From: JAKACA01 sp963769255
GTDB taxonomy: Bacteria; Actinomycetota; Acidimicrobiia; Acidimicrobiales; Bog-793
Direction: 5' to 3'
Assembly (NCBI GenBank): GCA_963769255.1
Contig: CAVYKV010000003.1
Location: forward strand, 620,001 to 684,000
Length of the DNA stretch: 64,000 nucleotides
Part shown: in pieces, positions 45,967 through 56,014 of the stretch
Position numbering within the stretch: position 1 is the stretch's first letter
Layout of the letters: every line of letters begins with the position of its first letter
Position numbers and translations under genes: made by a program
The notes under the pieces: generated by a model
Database searches by the model: none
Seen by the model: only the letters and a program-made list of their open reading frames with translations
What the model was told of the DNA's origin: nothing

Positions 45967-46124
45967 TGGAGGTGAGCGGACTCGAACCGCCGACTTCCAC
46001 GTTGCGAACGTGTTTATGGCGGACTTCAGCGGACTATGGCGAACTATCACGGCAGGTCAGCGAGCTATCCACACGCCGGCGAACGGCAGCGAACGGCGGC
46101 GTCCGCGGGATGGCGGCGGGATGA
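45967..46124 (-). repeat. tRNA-Ala(CGC) 3'-half plus conserved arm, copy B
   Basis: The tRNA-derived core (45967 to about 46011: acceptor, T arm, anticodon loop with CGC) is followed to the right by an arm of about 110 bp shared with copies C and D. The arm begins with three 10-bp tandem units (tggcggactt, cagcggacta, tggcgaacta) and ends in a GC-rich stretch with ccgcgggat. The 158-bp length is the same as in copy D. No 5' tRNA half is present. The 223 bp between this unit and jetD contain no gene I recognise. Confidence 0.85.
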
Positions 46125-46337
46125 GAGGGGTCGATCCCGCTGGCCGCGCATGTCGTGCCAATCGCCCGGAGGCGATCCTGCGCGCGCTCGACTCAGGGCG
46201 TTCGACGTTGTCGTTCGTTTCGTCCACAATCGAGTTACGTATGAACGTGCACATAAGCTTCGTCTGCTGACGGCATCCGATGTTGCCGAGCCTGTTCGCC
46301 CCGAGAGTCTCGACCGGCCAGTGCGTACTTCAAGCCA

Positions 46338-46365
46338 GAGAGGGCCGTCAAGAGACGGCTCTCTC
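46338..46365 (-). terminator. Hairpin overlapping the jetD stop codon
   Basis: A 12-bp stem with one mismatch (gagagggccgtc / gacggctctctc) and a 4-base loop, with the TGA of jetD at its centre. It lies at the end of the six-gene defence operon. There is no T tract on the minus strand, so intrinsic termination is only possible, not shown. Confidence 0.35.
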
Positions 46366-47568
46366 CTTCAGCAGAATGCTGAGCAGCCGCTCCTCGTGAA
46401 CGATGCGACGCTCGGCATCGAATGTCTCTTGCAGCGTGGGATCCCAGGGCGTCGGAGGCGAGCGGTATGGGTCGACCGGCAACGTCGCCCCAGCCTCGTC
46501 GGCGTCGCGCACAGCTCGCAAATAACACTCACTGTCCATCTTCCAAGGCGTGAGCCCCAGCCTGTGCATGCGTGCGCTAATCCTTATCCCGGCCGCGTCG
46601 AAGTCGCCGTGGTAGAGCAACTCCGCGCCACAACCGAGCAACTGATCCACCAACAAACGCGCGGCACCGGCAGGATTGCCATTGAGGCTCACAACGCCGC
46701 CGCGGTGCCCGGCGGCAGACGCCGCTTCGACGACACGCGGATTCTCCGTCACGAGCACGCGCACGCCACGCTCGACCACAACTGGAGCCTTGCGCAGCAA
46801 CAGTTGTGAGAGGTGAAGCGGAGATCCGAGACTGGTCGCCTCGGAGACGAGACCAGACAACCGTGAGCGGGACGTTACTGGCAGCGCCCACGTCAACACC
46901 GGCGCCGACACCAAATCCAGCTGAACGCCGGCCGCCTCCCAGGCGGCCCTTGCACCCGTCGACTCGCCCGACCGGTACTCGAGCGCCCGCGTAACTGCGA
47001 CCTCGACCTCGGTTCCCCAGTCGAGCGCATGAGCCGAGCCGAGCACGTTCGCGGCGAGATCGACCCGGCTCAAACTGTCGGCGACGCCCGCGTTGGCGGC
47101 GATTGCGTCCAGGACGGATCGCCCGTCCGTAACAAGCCGTACAGCTCGCGAAAGCTCCATCCGAGCGAACACCCCGGAACGGATGAGCGAGTCGATCCAC
47201 CCCCTCGCCCAGGGCTCCGGCCACGACGACACGATCTCGCGGATCGCTGCCCGAGTCTCCCGGCCGGCCTGTTGCAACTCCCGTCGGCGAGCTGGTTCAT
47301 CGGACACCGGAAATCCAAGCGCCGCGAGAGCAGATGGCAGGCCATGGCCAACACCTAGAGCAACCAACCGCTCCTCTAGCTGACCCAAATCTATAGTCCG
47401 GGCCACATGGCCATCCATCACACCGGCCACAAGAAAACGTCCCTGTGTCGTCAGCGGAGGCAAGTGCAACCTACCCCGGTTGTCGACGCCGGACCGCTCC
47501 AACCGATTCCGCACCGCCTCCCAAAAGACCGCAAGCGCCGGGTCGCGAAGCGACTTCCGCTCGGTCAC
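46348..47568 (-). CDS. jetD: Wadjet type III JetD (TIGR02679/DUF2399, Toprim-like nuclease subunit)
   Basis: About 406 residues. The N-terminal part (RDPALAVFWEAVRNRLERSG ... RTIDLGQLEERLVALGVG) matches the TIGR02679 family. The C-terminal DUF2399 domain contains LLYHGDFDAAGIRISARM, a Toprim-like DxD motif after a glutamate-containing strand (VLVTENPRVVEAA). In Wadjet systems JetD is the topoisomerase-VI-like nuclease that cuts plasmid DNA once the SMC-like JetABC complex has extruded it. GTG 47568 is chosen 14 bp after the jetB stop, with GAGG upstream; GTG 47595 and ATG 47655 are also in frame. It is the last gene of the operon. Confidence 0.85.
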   Translation of the reverse strand: MTERKSLRDPALAVFWEAVRNRLERSGVDNRGRLHLPPLTTQGRFLVAGVMDGHVARTIDLGQLEERLVALGVGHGLPSALAALGFPVSDEPARRRELQQAGRETRAAIREIVSSWPEPWARGWIDSLIRSGVFARMELSRAVRLVTDGRSVLDAIAANAGVADSLSRVDLAANVLGSAHALDWGTEVEVAVTRALEYRSGESTGARAAWEAAGVQLDLVSAPVLTWALPVTSRSRLSGLVSEATSLGSPLHLSQLLLRKAPVVVERGVRVLVTENPRVVEAASAAGHRGGVVSLNGNPAGAARLLVDQLLGCGAELLYHGDFDAAGIRISARMHRLGLTPWKMDSECYLRAVRDADEAGATLPVDPYRSPPTPWDPTLQETFDAERRIVHEERLLSILLKERAVS

Positions 47569-47581
47569 AACCCCGAAGACC

Positions 47582-48676
47582 TCACCACAGCGCACCTTGC
47601 GAAACGACCGGGGCGAAGCGCCCAGCCCCGGCAAGAAGCCGCACAACTCCCCCATCGTCCCGCTCGGCGAGCCGCGCCTCGAAGAGGATGTCCACGGCCC
47701 GACGTGCTAACCGCTCCGGCGAGCCGACGAGTTCCCGCGACCAGTAGCGAGAGAACTTCTCCGCCAGGCGGGCGGTCTCCTCCACGATATCGGCCTCCGA
47801 GAACGAAGTGCGGTTGGAAAAGCGGAGTACCTCGACGAGGAGAAGCGCCGCGTGGCCCTCAGTGCCCGAGGAGGGGAACGGCCTGTAGCCGAGATCGCCG
47901 GCCGGGTCGATCGCCGCCACGCCTTCCGCTCGTGCTTCGATCACCAGCCCGAACATCTCGTCGAAGTACCGCACCTCCTCGCCTAGCCGGCGCCGGAGCT
48001 CGATCCACTCCGCGTCGGTGACGTCCTCCTTGTAGAGGACGGGGTCTTCGGCTAGGCGAGCCCGCATCCACTGCCGGGTGTTCTCGCGGCGTTCCGCCCG
48101 CGAGACGAACCCGTCGTCAACGGAGGAGATCGACTGTGCGAGGAGCGCGATCCGATCAGGCCGCATCTTCAACACAGCGTCCGCCGTCTCGTCGGCCGCG
48201 TAGGCGTCGACGTGCGAATGCATCTCGCTCGCCAGCCCGTGATGGATCATCCAGCGCAGGCAAGCAACGAGAGCTCGCCTCTCCGTACCGCCGAACTCGA
48301 GCGGCACATCTACCTCCGCTGCGGCCGAACGTATCAAGTCGAGGAGATCGCGAAGGCTGATCACGGCCGGCCCGGCGACAGTGGCGGCAGTTGCCAAGAT
48401 GAGCAGCAGGTATTCGAGGTGGCTCAAGGGACGGCCGTCCTTTGTCCGCAGCGGACGTCCGGTCGGCACGACCCCGCTCTTGAAAAGCCTGGCCGTGTCG
48501 GAGCTGAGGTGGAGACGGTAGCCAAGCCGCTGTGTGAACCAGCGGTCGAGCTCCGCCTCGTGCCGGCGGATGAGGCGGAATATGTCCTCGTCGTGCTCGC
48601 GGCACGTCAGGGGATTGGCAAGCAAGTGGCGCGCTGCCGCCTGCCGCTCTGCCGCAGCTTGCGGATATTCAGTCAC
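47582..48676 (-). CDS. jetB: Wadjet type III JetB (TIGR02678/DUF2398)
   Basis: A 364-residue protein of the TIGR02678 family. The N-terminus AAAERQAAARHLLANPLTCREHDEDIFRLIRRHEAELDRWFTQRLGYRLHLSSDTARLFK and the middle segment RPLSHLEYLLLILATAATVAGPAVISLRDLLDLI are characteristic. In Wadjet it is the KITE/MukE-like subunit, built from winged helices, that joins the kleisin to the SMC heads. It starts with ATG at 48676 in an ATGA overlap with jetA. No interruption. Function follows from the family and the intact gene context. Confidence 0.88.
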   Translation of the reverse strand: MTEYPQAAAERQAAARHLLANPLTCREHDEDIFRLIRRHEAELDRWFTQRLGYRLHLSSDTARLFKSGVVPTGRPLRTKDGRPLSHLEYLLLILATAATVAGPAVISLRDLLDLIRSAAAEVDVPLEFGGTERRALVACLRWMIHHGLASEMHSHVDAYAADETADAVLKMRPDRIALLAQSISSVDDGFVSRAERRENTRQWMRARLAEDPVLYKEDVTDAEWIELRRRLGEEVRYFDEMFGLVIEARAEGVAAIDPAGDLGYRPFPSSGTEGHAALLLVEVLRFSNRTSFSEADIVEETARLAEKFSRYWSRELVGSPERLARRAVDILFEARLAERDDGGVVRLLAGAGRFAPVVSQGALW

Positions 48677-50221
48677 ACCGGCGCCAAATCAACGGACAGG
48701 CCCACGAACACGAGGGTTCCCTCTACTGTTGCCAACCGGGTGCACGTTTCCGGAGCGCGCCTGACAGTGCAGATGACAGCTCCGTCGGCCACGCGGGCGG
48801 AGTTTCCTGCTGCCGGAACGGGCATCTGTGCCAACGCTCGCCCGACCAACGCCTCGACTCGAACCAGAGCCGCGGTCGACACCTCCCGGCCGTCGAGCGG
48901 TCCGCCGGAAAGCAACTCCGCGTCGACGCGGCGGACGGCTGCCAGTTGTTGGTCACGCTGTAGCCGCACGGAGACTTCGGCCGCCGTTCTGTCAGCAAGA
49001 GGGCTCGCCGAGCCCCGCGCCAGGGTGTCTCCTCTTTCCCTGAGAGAGAGCGGGACACGAGCACGCGGAGCGTCGAACCACGAAGTGCTCGTCGGTACGG
49101 GGTCGTCAGCGTCGTCGGGCACCGCCCCCCAGTGGTTCGACTCGTACAGGCCGAAGGCAACGTTGACGATCTTGATCGCGTCCGGTTGAGATGCGCCTGC
49201 CACCAGGCAGCGCTAGCGCGAGCAGATCACCCCGCTTGGAGGAGGCGCCGGTCCCGATCCGGTCGAGCCGCGTCAGGTTGAGCGTGAGGGTGCGGATGGC
49301 CGCCACGGCGTCGCGCCCTAGCTGCTCCAGGCGAGCCGGCTTGAGATCCTTCCCCAGAAACCACCCTCGCAAGTGCTCCCAATCCTCCACCACGGTGCCC
49401 GGGCTCCGTGTGACTACAACGGCCTCGGAAAGCCCCGCCTCCTCCACACGGGCGGCAAGGCCGCCCCGCGCTCGCTCGACGATCAAAGGGATGTGATCGG
49501 CAAGGCTGCGAAGAGTAGATGCGATGGGACGAGAAGCCGCTTCTATCTCTCCGAGCCGGTCGTCGACGTACCCCACGAGGACCTGCGCAAAGAAACTGAA
49601 CTCCTCCGCCGTCAAGTCATACCTATTCGCCCACTGGTTGATAGACGCGAAGAACTGCGTTATCTCCGAGGTAAAGGCGATATGGGGATCGAAGACGGCG
49701 CGAACCATGTCAGCGAACCCCTCTGGGTCGACAGTTGCCAGGTCGGCGTCGGCCAGCGCCCGTAAAGCGTCCAGCAGCGACCTAAGACGCCCTGTCGACA
49801 CGTCGCGGACCTCGTCCACCCGCGCGAGGATGCCCTCTACTGTGTCTTGCACCTCTTGACCGGCGCGGGTAATGAGGTAGCGACTGCGCCGCCGGTAATA
49901 GTCGCTCAGGCTCGAAGGGTTACCGGTCGTCGAGGAGACCGTGAGATTCCCCCAGCGCCGGAGAGACTCGAGGCGCTCGTGCACGACCCCGTCGGGGAAG
50001 TCGAGACCTTGGTCCTGGAGACGCAACTCGACGTCCTCAGCCGTGAACTCAGAGAAAAATGTCCCCGCGAATATCCCCATGATCTGGCGGTACGTCTGCC
50101 AGTCTTCGGCCGTGATGTACCTGAACAGGTTACGCGAGGTCTCAGGGTTGCTGGACCGGGCGGCGTTCGGCGGTGCGCTACCGGCCGCCGCCGTGCCTCG
50201 GTCCTCGCTGTCGCCAGTCAA
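48673..50221 (-). CDS. jetA: Wadjet type III JetA (TIGR02677/DUF2397), frameshifted
   Basis: The kleisin-like subunit. The first frame covers about 340 residues (LFRYITAEDWQTYRQIMGIFAGTFFSEFTAEDVELRLQDQGLDFPDG ... FFASINQWANRYDLTAEEFSFFAQVLVGYVDDRL). Near 49210 one base must be skipped to continue as LVAGASQPDAIKIVNVAFGLYESNHWG, STSWFDAPRARVPLSLRERGDTLARG, the usual TIGR02677 C-terminus. The total length is 3n+1. It starts with TTG at 50221, which overlaps the jetC stop (TTGA), and ends in an ATGA overlap with jetB. If the shift is real, JetA is truncated and the defence system dead. If it is a sequencing insertion, the protein is complete at about 515 residues. Confidence 0.85.
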
Positions 50222-53200
50222 GGCAACTCCGTTCTAACTGCGCCGTCCCAGCGGCTGTGCTCGAGGACGATCACGCCCAGGCCAGCGTCGCGGATCACCT
50301 CGGTGATCGCAAGCTGCGGCACCGTGCTGTGCGTCCCCCACAGTCGTTCGCTCGTCGCGATGAAATCGAGATCGAGTTGCACGAGTAGGCCGAAGAGCTT
50401 GGCGTGATTGTCCTCTGACACTTTCGCAAAGGCGTCGTCAAGCAACAAGAAGCGTGGAGCATCGGGCGCTCCCGCCTCGGCGAGCGAGTCACAGGAGGCA
50501 GCGACCGCCGAGAAGAGCGGTAGGTAACTGACGATCTTCTTCTCCCCTTCGGACAAGGGAGTCCGCCGGGTAAGGCGAGTATCGGATTGGCCAGGCCGGT
50601 GAAGGAAGATCCGCATGTCGTACCAAGTCCGGTAGTCGAGTACCTTGCCGATCAGGTCACGATAGGGGGCTTCCGGATCCTCCAGCCGGGCCTGGTCGAG
50701 ACGCCCGCTCAACAGTGACCGCAGCTCCGAGTCTTGGTCGGAGGTGCGTAGGTCGGGCGGGCGAGACAAGAGCTCGATCATCCGCGGCAAGCCCCCTTCG
50801 AGAGCTTCTCTCCTAACCCAACGAAGCGACACGCCGATCCCGTGTGAGGTGGTGATCGATTCGAGACGCTTGTTCATGCGGGAGACGAGGTCGGAGGCGG
50901 TGTGGAGTTTCTCGGCGATTTCCCGGGCGACGAGACCCTGTAGCAGGTTGCGCAGCGCTTCGTCCTGCTCGCTCGTCAGCAGAGCTGACAGCTCTTTGAG
51001 ACGGCTGTTGACAGCCTTGATCGCCTCCGCCAACGGAAGTTTGCCGTGGGGTCCGGTGATCTCGATTGACAGCGGGAGGCCTTCGTCCCGCTGTCGATCT
51101 TCCGCGTCCCAGCCGGCGGCGAGAGAGTCCCTGCGCTGGCGAAGAGACTGTCGCACTCCGTCTGCTGTCGTGTCGGCGCGCGTCGGAGCAGGCACCGTCC
51201 GCTCGATCTCCGAGGCGAGGGCTTTCACGCCGGCGACCGACGCTTCTCGAGGTTGTCGGAGTGCTGCCGGATCTTCGGTCGCGGCGGCGAGCAACCCGGC
51301 GACGTCGAAAAGGCGGCGCACATCTGGCAGCACCTCGATGCAGTGCCGCTCGGCGTTCGACGATCTGGTCCGTGCAGCTTCGGCATTGCCAGCCGCCCGG
51401 ACTTGAGCTGCGTTACACGCAAGCTCGTTCTCGTGAGCTGCTTCGAGGTCGTGACGCGTCCCCTTCAGTTCGGCCTCGCAACGGTCGATGGACGCGACTA
51501 CGAGGTCGAACTCGCGCCCGATCGTCGCCTCGATCGTCTGGAGGCGGGTCGCAAGCTCCTGGTGCTCTTGGGTCGCTTCTGCAAGCCGGCGCTTGGTGGC
51601 AGCAACGGAGCGCGACACTTGCTCCCAGTTACTGGCAGCAAGGCGCCATGACTCGATGCTGCGCACCAGTGCCTTCAGCGACCCGTCGGCCTTTTGCGTA
51701 AGCCTGTCGACGGCTTCCAGCCGGTCCTCGACTCGCCGAAGCTCGTCCGCTATCGGGACGAGACCCAGGTTCGCGGCCGTTCTCGTCGCCTTGTCAACGG
51801 CCTCGGCGTGGATTTCCTCGGCAAGCTGAAGCGCCGCCCGGCGGCTCGCCAGCAACTCTTGGGTCGCGGCGAGATGATCCTCGGCCAGCCGAGCGGCGGC
51901 GATAGCCTCCCCGACTCGGAACGGCGAGGGGAGGTCCCGCCGCAAGGCCCGCGCAAGCTCCAGTTGTTGGCTAGCGAGCGCCAATTGCTGCTCCGTCCAC
52001 GCGAGGAGCTCCGAGGCCTCGTCCAGTCGACCACGGGCCTCCAGCTGCTGGCGCGCGAGTGCCGCCCGGCGGGCCGCAACACCGACGAACTCCGCTTCTT
52101 GCTTGCGGTGCCGGCCGCTGAGGCCGCCAATCCGAAACCCACCGTCCACTCCCACGGCGCACCAACTCCCCGGCTCACCGTCTGTGTCTGTCGGGTTGAC
52201 GGAGATGGAGTCGAGGAGTCTGGCCACGGACTTCACGATTCCGGAATCGTCATCGTCCTGCGTAGAGGGCACGACCATGGTGCTCAAGGGCTGATCTGTC
52301 GCAGCGCCGGCCGAGAGCAACAAGGTCCCGTCATCGAGGACAAGATCTCCCGCCACGTCGACTTCCGCTCCAAGCAAGCCAGCCGCCTCCATCGCAGCCT
52401 CGAGCCCACGCCTTGCCTCCTGTGAGACGTCGTCACGGAAGTCGATCAGCTCGGCGAACACAGCCCGGCGTGACGACCGTTGCCACGCCTGAGCAGGAGG
52501 GTCGGGAAGCTTCAGCTCGTTGAGGCGATCGAGGGCGGTCCGGAACTCCGCAACCCGCGCAAGCTGTGTGTGGGATGTGACTTTGAGGTGGGAAGTGGTT
52601 TCTTGGGATTTACCAACGAGGGCGTCTGCGGCTTCTGTCAGTACCGCTTGCACGTCCTCCCGCCTACCGGCGAGATCAACGTTGAGGTCCGGTAGCTCTG
52701 TGCCGTCGAGCCCGACCGCAATCCTGTGCTCGTCGAAACGCCCGCGCCACGAGGTCAGTTCCGACCGCCAGTCGATGACGGCATCGCCCAACACATTACG
52801 CCTGTCCAGTAGGGAGGTCTTGGCTGTAGTGACGTCAGTCTCAGCGTCGGCGCAGGCCTGGCTGGCTCGATCGAGATCCCGGCCCACCCGGTCGACGCCT
52901 TCGAGAGACTTGCGGACTTCTAGTACGTCACCCTTCCGATGGGTGAGGGCGGCGCGGATGTCGACGAGGCGTACGGTGATGGCGTTCGACTCGGCCAGCG
53001 TGGCAACCCGCGGCGCTTCGAGAGCGCTGTCCGGGTCTATTGAGATGAGCTCGAACACAGGAATATCGGGCGCCGTCAGAGGAAGGCCAGCGTCGACCGC
53101 GAGCGCGGTCAAGTCCCTGAACTGTCCTGCCAGCGAGTCCCGATCTTGAGCCGCTCGCTTGGCCTCCGTCTCGACCGTGCGCGTGCAGCCGACGAGCTCT

Positions 53201-54253
53201 AGCCGGCGGCTCTCGGCGTCGTCGGTGGCACGCTTCAGGTCGCGCGCACGGTCGCGTACCTGGTCACGCAACGTCACCAGCTCCTTGCCGTCCGTGTAGG
53301 CAGGCGATTCGCGGAGGGCCGCGAGCTCGGTGTCGAGGCTGCGTTCGCGGTGGCTCAGAATCCTTTACAAGAACGACGGCGGCGGCCATCGCTGTCTCGG
53401 CCTCCGCTGCAAGCCGCTCCGCGTCAATTGCCTCCCGCCTCGTCCTTTCTGCGGCTGAGACCCGATCGCGGGCATCTCCAGCCTTGCGGTGCAGCTCCGC
53501 ACGGGCGTAGTTCGAGTAGACGACGCCCAGGGCTTCAAGCGTTGCGGCAGTTTGCTTGAGCTCGGCGACGGTCTTCCTGTGCTCTTCGAGGTCGTCGAGC
53601 GGTTGGGAGGCGTCATTCAGTGCCGTCTCCGACAACGGGGGTAGGGCGTCGTGCAGGTGTGCGGGCAGGTCGAGGTCGATCCGGTCGCCGACGCGGGGAT
53701 TGCGCACGATGTGGAGCAGGCGGATGTGCTGGTCTATGTCAGCACCGCCGAACAAGCGGCGCCGGACCTCGTCCCTGTAGGCCACCCGTTGGTCCTGCTT
53801 GTATACAGGATCGCTGCCAAGAACCGCTTTGAGTACGTCGTAGCTGAGTGGGCGGTTGTCCTCGACTAGCGAGAAGTCGATGCCGACGCGCTTGCTGGTG
53901 AGCCACCACCAAGTCGTCACGGAGTCGCTGGCGCGATTCGCCTTGATCCCGGACCCGCACGTCAAGTGGCCTTCGCCGCTCTCGAACTCGATCCAGAGAT
54001 AGCCGATCGGCTGGGGATCCTCCCTACCTGCGAGCATCCAGGACTTGAGGACTCCAGCCTGCTCGCCGGCGGCGTCGATCTTCCTGGCGTCGCCGTCCAA
54101 CAAGTACGGCAGCAGCATGTTCATCGCAGTGGACTTGCCCGAGCCGTTGACGCCGCGGAGCAAGAGGCGGCCGCCAGCGAAGTGGATCGTCTCGTCGCCG
54201 TATTGGTAGACGTTGAGAATGCCGGCACGCTTGAGTGTCCAGCGCTCCGACAT
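50218..54253 (-). CDS. jetC: Wadjet type III JetC (TIGR02680, SMC/SbcC-like ATPase), frameshifted
   Basis: An SMC-like ATPase of about 1344 residues. ATG 54253 begins SERWTLKRAGILNVYQYGDETIHFAGGRLLLRGVNGSGKST, with Walker A at residues 34-42. Long coiled coils (Glu/Arg/Ala/Leu-rich) fill the middle. Near the end come the signature LSEGEKK, Walker B RFLLLDDAFAKVS and a D loop. A +1 shift near 53362 separates the first 300 residues from the rest; skipping one base joins AVVLVK to ILSHRERSLDTELAALRESPAYTDGKELVTLRDQV. In Wadjet, JetABC loops out and recognises small circular DNA by ATP-driven extrusion. Its position first in the gene order C-A-B-D is notable. Confidence 0.87.
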
Positions 54254-54312
54254 GGTCAACAGACTACGTAATGGGTAAAGGGCGGCGGGCTGGTGTGCGT
54301 CGAAGCTACGCG

Positions 54313-55122
54313 TTACGGGATCAGCGAACGTATGCGCGGCCACACGACGTCCATGGCCTCGCGGTAGCTGCGGCCTTGCGGAAAAAGCGCGGGGACGACG
54401 TCGTCATAGTCCGCACCAATCTCCTTCAAGTGCTGTTCAATGCGCTCGACGCGATTTGCCGCGCCCTGCTTCACGAGTTCGAACTTCACCTTTGCGAGAC
54501 GAGCGATGTCCTCGTCACCCGTGTCGTCCTGGGCGAGCATCTCGGCGAGGTCGGCCAGGTCGGTGGCGCGAACACGCTGGGCGAGAGCTCGTATCTTCTC
54601 CGCCACCATTTCCGGCACCGCCATGGCGAGAATCTGGAAGTCCGCGTAGAACGGCGAGCCGATGAGTGCCGCGACGGGTTCATCGACGACCGCTTCTCGG
54701 TAGCTGACCTCGACTTGCACATCGACGTCCGGGATCATCGCGCCTGTTACCTGAACGCGGTCGAAATCGAGGCTGCGAGCGCTATCGGTTGCCGGTTCGG
54801 CCGGACGGAAGCGGACGATGTCTCCGATGCTGGCTTCCCGAATCGCATCGGCGAAGTCGCTGGCCTCCAGCTTGTGCCGTGGCGGCTCATGTCGAGTGGC
54901 GTCGACGTCACTGCTAAAACGGAGGATGCCGTGGACCTGGTGCAGAACGAATCCGCCCTTGAATACGAGTTGGCGGGGAAACCTAGCGGCCAGCTGGCCC
55001 GTAAGTGTCAAGAGCGCGAACTCGCGAACGGCGAAACCCATGCCGCCGGGACTTGCCTCAAGCAGGTCGTTGAGCTGATAGGCGCTGCCCCAGAGCCGTC
55101 GTGGTCCGGTTACTTCGGTCAT
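54313..55122 (-). CDS. abiEii: AbiEii-type nucleotidyltransferase toxin
   Basis: A 269-residue protein of the AbiEii/AbiGii (DUF1814) family. Motifs: VFKGGFVLHQVHGILRFSSDVDAT, which contains the GG then DxD pattern of DNA-polymerase-beta-like nucleotidyltransferases, and EMVAEKIRALAQRVRATDLADLAEML, the family's third and fourth motifs with Lys and Arg/Asp. Known AbiEii toxins transfer nucleotides to tRNA or other targets to stop growth on phage infection. It starts ATG 55122 in an ATGA overlap with the antitoxin gene. The stop lies 59 bp before the jetC start, so it is probably transcribed with the Wadjet genes. Confidence 0.88.
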   Translation of the reverse strand: MTEVTGPRRLWGSAYQLNDLLEASPGGMGFAVREFALLTLTGQLAARFPRQLVFKGGFVLHQVHGILRFSSDVDATRHEPPRHKLEASDFADAIREASIGDIVRFRPAEPATDSARSLDFDRVQVTGAMIPDVDVQVEVSYREAVVDEPVAALIGSPFYADFQILAMAVPEMVAEKIRALAQRVRATDLADLAEMLAQDDTGDEDIARLAKVKFELVKQGAANRVERIEQHLKEIGADYDDVVPALFPQGRSYREAMDVVWPRIRSLIP

Positions 55123-55910
55123 GTCGCCGCCTCCACCTCGGTGCTGACGTTCACCCGGACCCGCCAGGCGCGATCGACAGGGCCATCGGCTGTTCCTGTC
55201 GAGCGCAATCGCACCGGTGTCCGGCTCGTCCCAATCAGCTCGCGAAACGGCGCAGCGGCGTCCGTTCCGAAGTGTCGATCGACCAGGAGACCGACGCGCC
55301 GAGCCGTGGCGGCCGAAGAGTACCGGGAGACGGTCACCACCAGCCGCTCCATGAATCTCGAGTCCTTCCGAGCGGCACGAAGCATCGCGGTGAGCGCCTG
55401 CTGGAACGAAACGCGATAGCGCGCGTGGCTCAGCGCATCGACGATCGCGCGTTCAGGGGTCGCGTACCGAGGCCGCTCGTCGTCTGTCCAACCCCAGATG
55501 CGCTGATGGTCGGTTAGCAGGAACTCCGTAGTCTCTGCCCGATAGGTGAAGTTGGTGACACTGCTGGGCACCAGGACGACGGCTGTAAAGAAATGCTGGT
55601 CTGTGAGGTCGTGGTGCTGAAGTGCCCACCCGCCGGTGATGAGGTACGGCAGGGGAGCAACTACGTCGATGAGCTCGGAAAGGCCGACGATGACGCGGCC
55701 AGTGGCGTCTGGCAGGACGAGAAGATCTTTGCGAACGGCGATGACTCGACCGGACCGGACGAGTCGAGCAACTGCCTTCAGGGCGTAACCGCGGTTGCCG
55801 GACTGCGAGGCGAAGGTGTCCAGGTCTACCGAAGGCACAGCGACGCCGGGGCGGCCGGCAAGTGTGGCAGCCCGATGCAGTTCAACAAGCACTCGGTCTT
55901 CTACGGCCAT
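55119..55910 (-). CDS. abiEi: AbiEi-type antitoxin/transcriptional regulator
   Basis: A 263-residue protein with an N-terminal winged helix (DTFASQSGNRGYALKAVARLVRSGRVIAVRKDLLVLPD) and a C-terminal AbiEi-like domain. In the type IV AbiE system the antitoxin counteracts AbiEii without tight binding and represses its own promoter at inverted repeats. ATG 55910 is the start; the longer frame lacks a ribosome site. The upstream 30 bp is A/T-rich (ttattattt) and looks promoter-like, and a perfect 30-bp palindrome lies 136 bp upstream. It heads the abiEi-abiEii-jetC-jetA-jetB-jetD unit. Confidence 0.85.
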   Translation of the reverse strand: MAVEDRVLVELHRAATLAGRPGVAVPSVDLDTFASQSGNRGYALKAVARLVRSGRVIAVRKDLLVLPDATGRVIVGLSELIDVVAPLPYLITGGWALQHHDLTDQHFFTAVVLVPSSVTNFTYRAETTEFLLTDHQRIWGWTDDERPRYATPERAIVDALSHARYRVSFQQALTAMLRAARKDSRFMERLVVTVSRYSSAATARRVGLLVDRHFGTDAAAPFRELIGTSRTPVRLRSTGTADGPVDRAWRVRVNVSTEVEAAT

Positions 55911-56014
55911 GTACAAATAATAACAAGATAAAGTCGGATTCGGACCTTTACTCGATGAAGACCGTACACCCATCAAGCGGTGATGAGTACTCTCGCGACT
56001 ACCACGCTCCGTCA

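Noticed and set aside
45352..46050. Protein-like frames over the repeats (INTFATWKSAVRVRSPP, SGLEPPTSTLRT)
   Set aside because: These are translations of tRNA-derived DNA that appear as spurious protein ends in many databases, not genes.
46012..46050. CRISPR-like array
   Set aside because: The 10-bp units are contiguous without spacers and only two or three in number.
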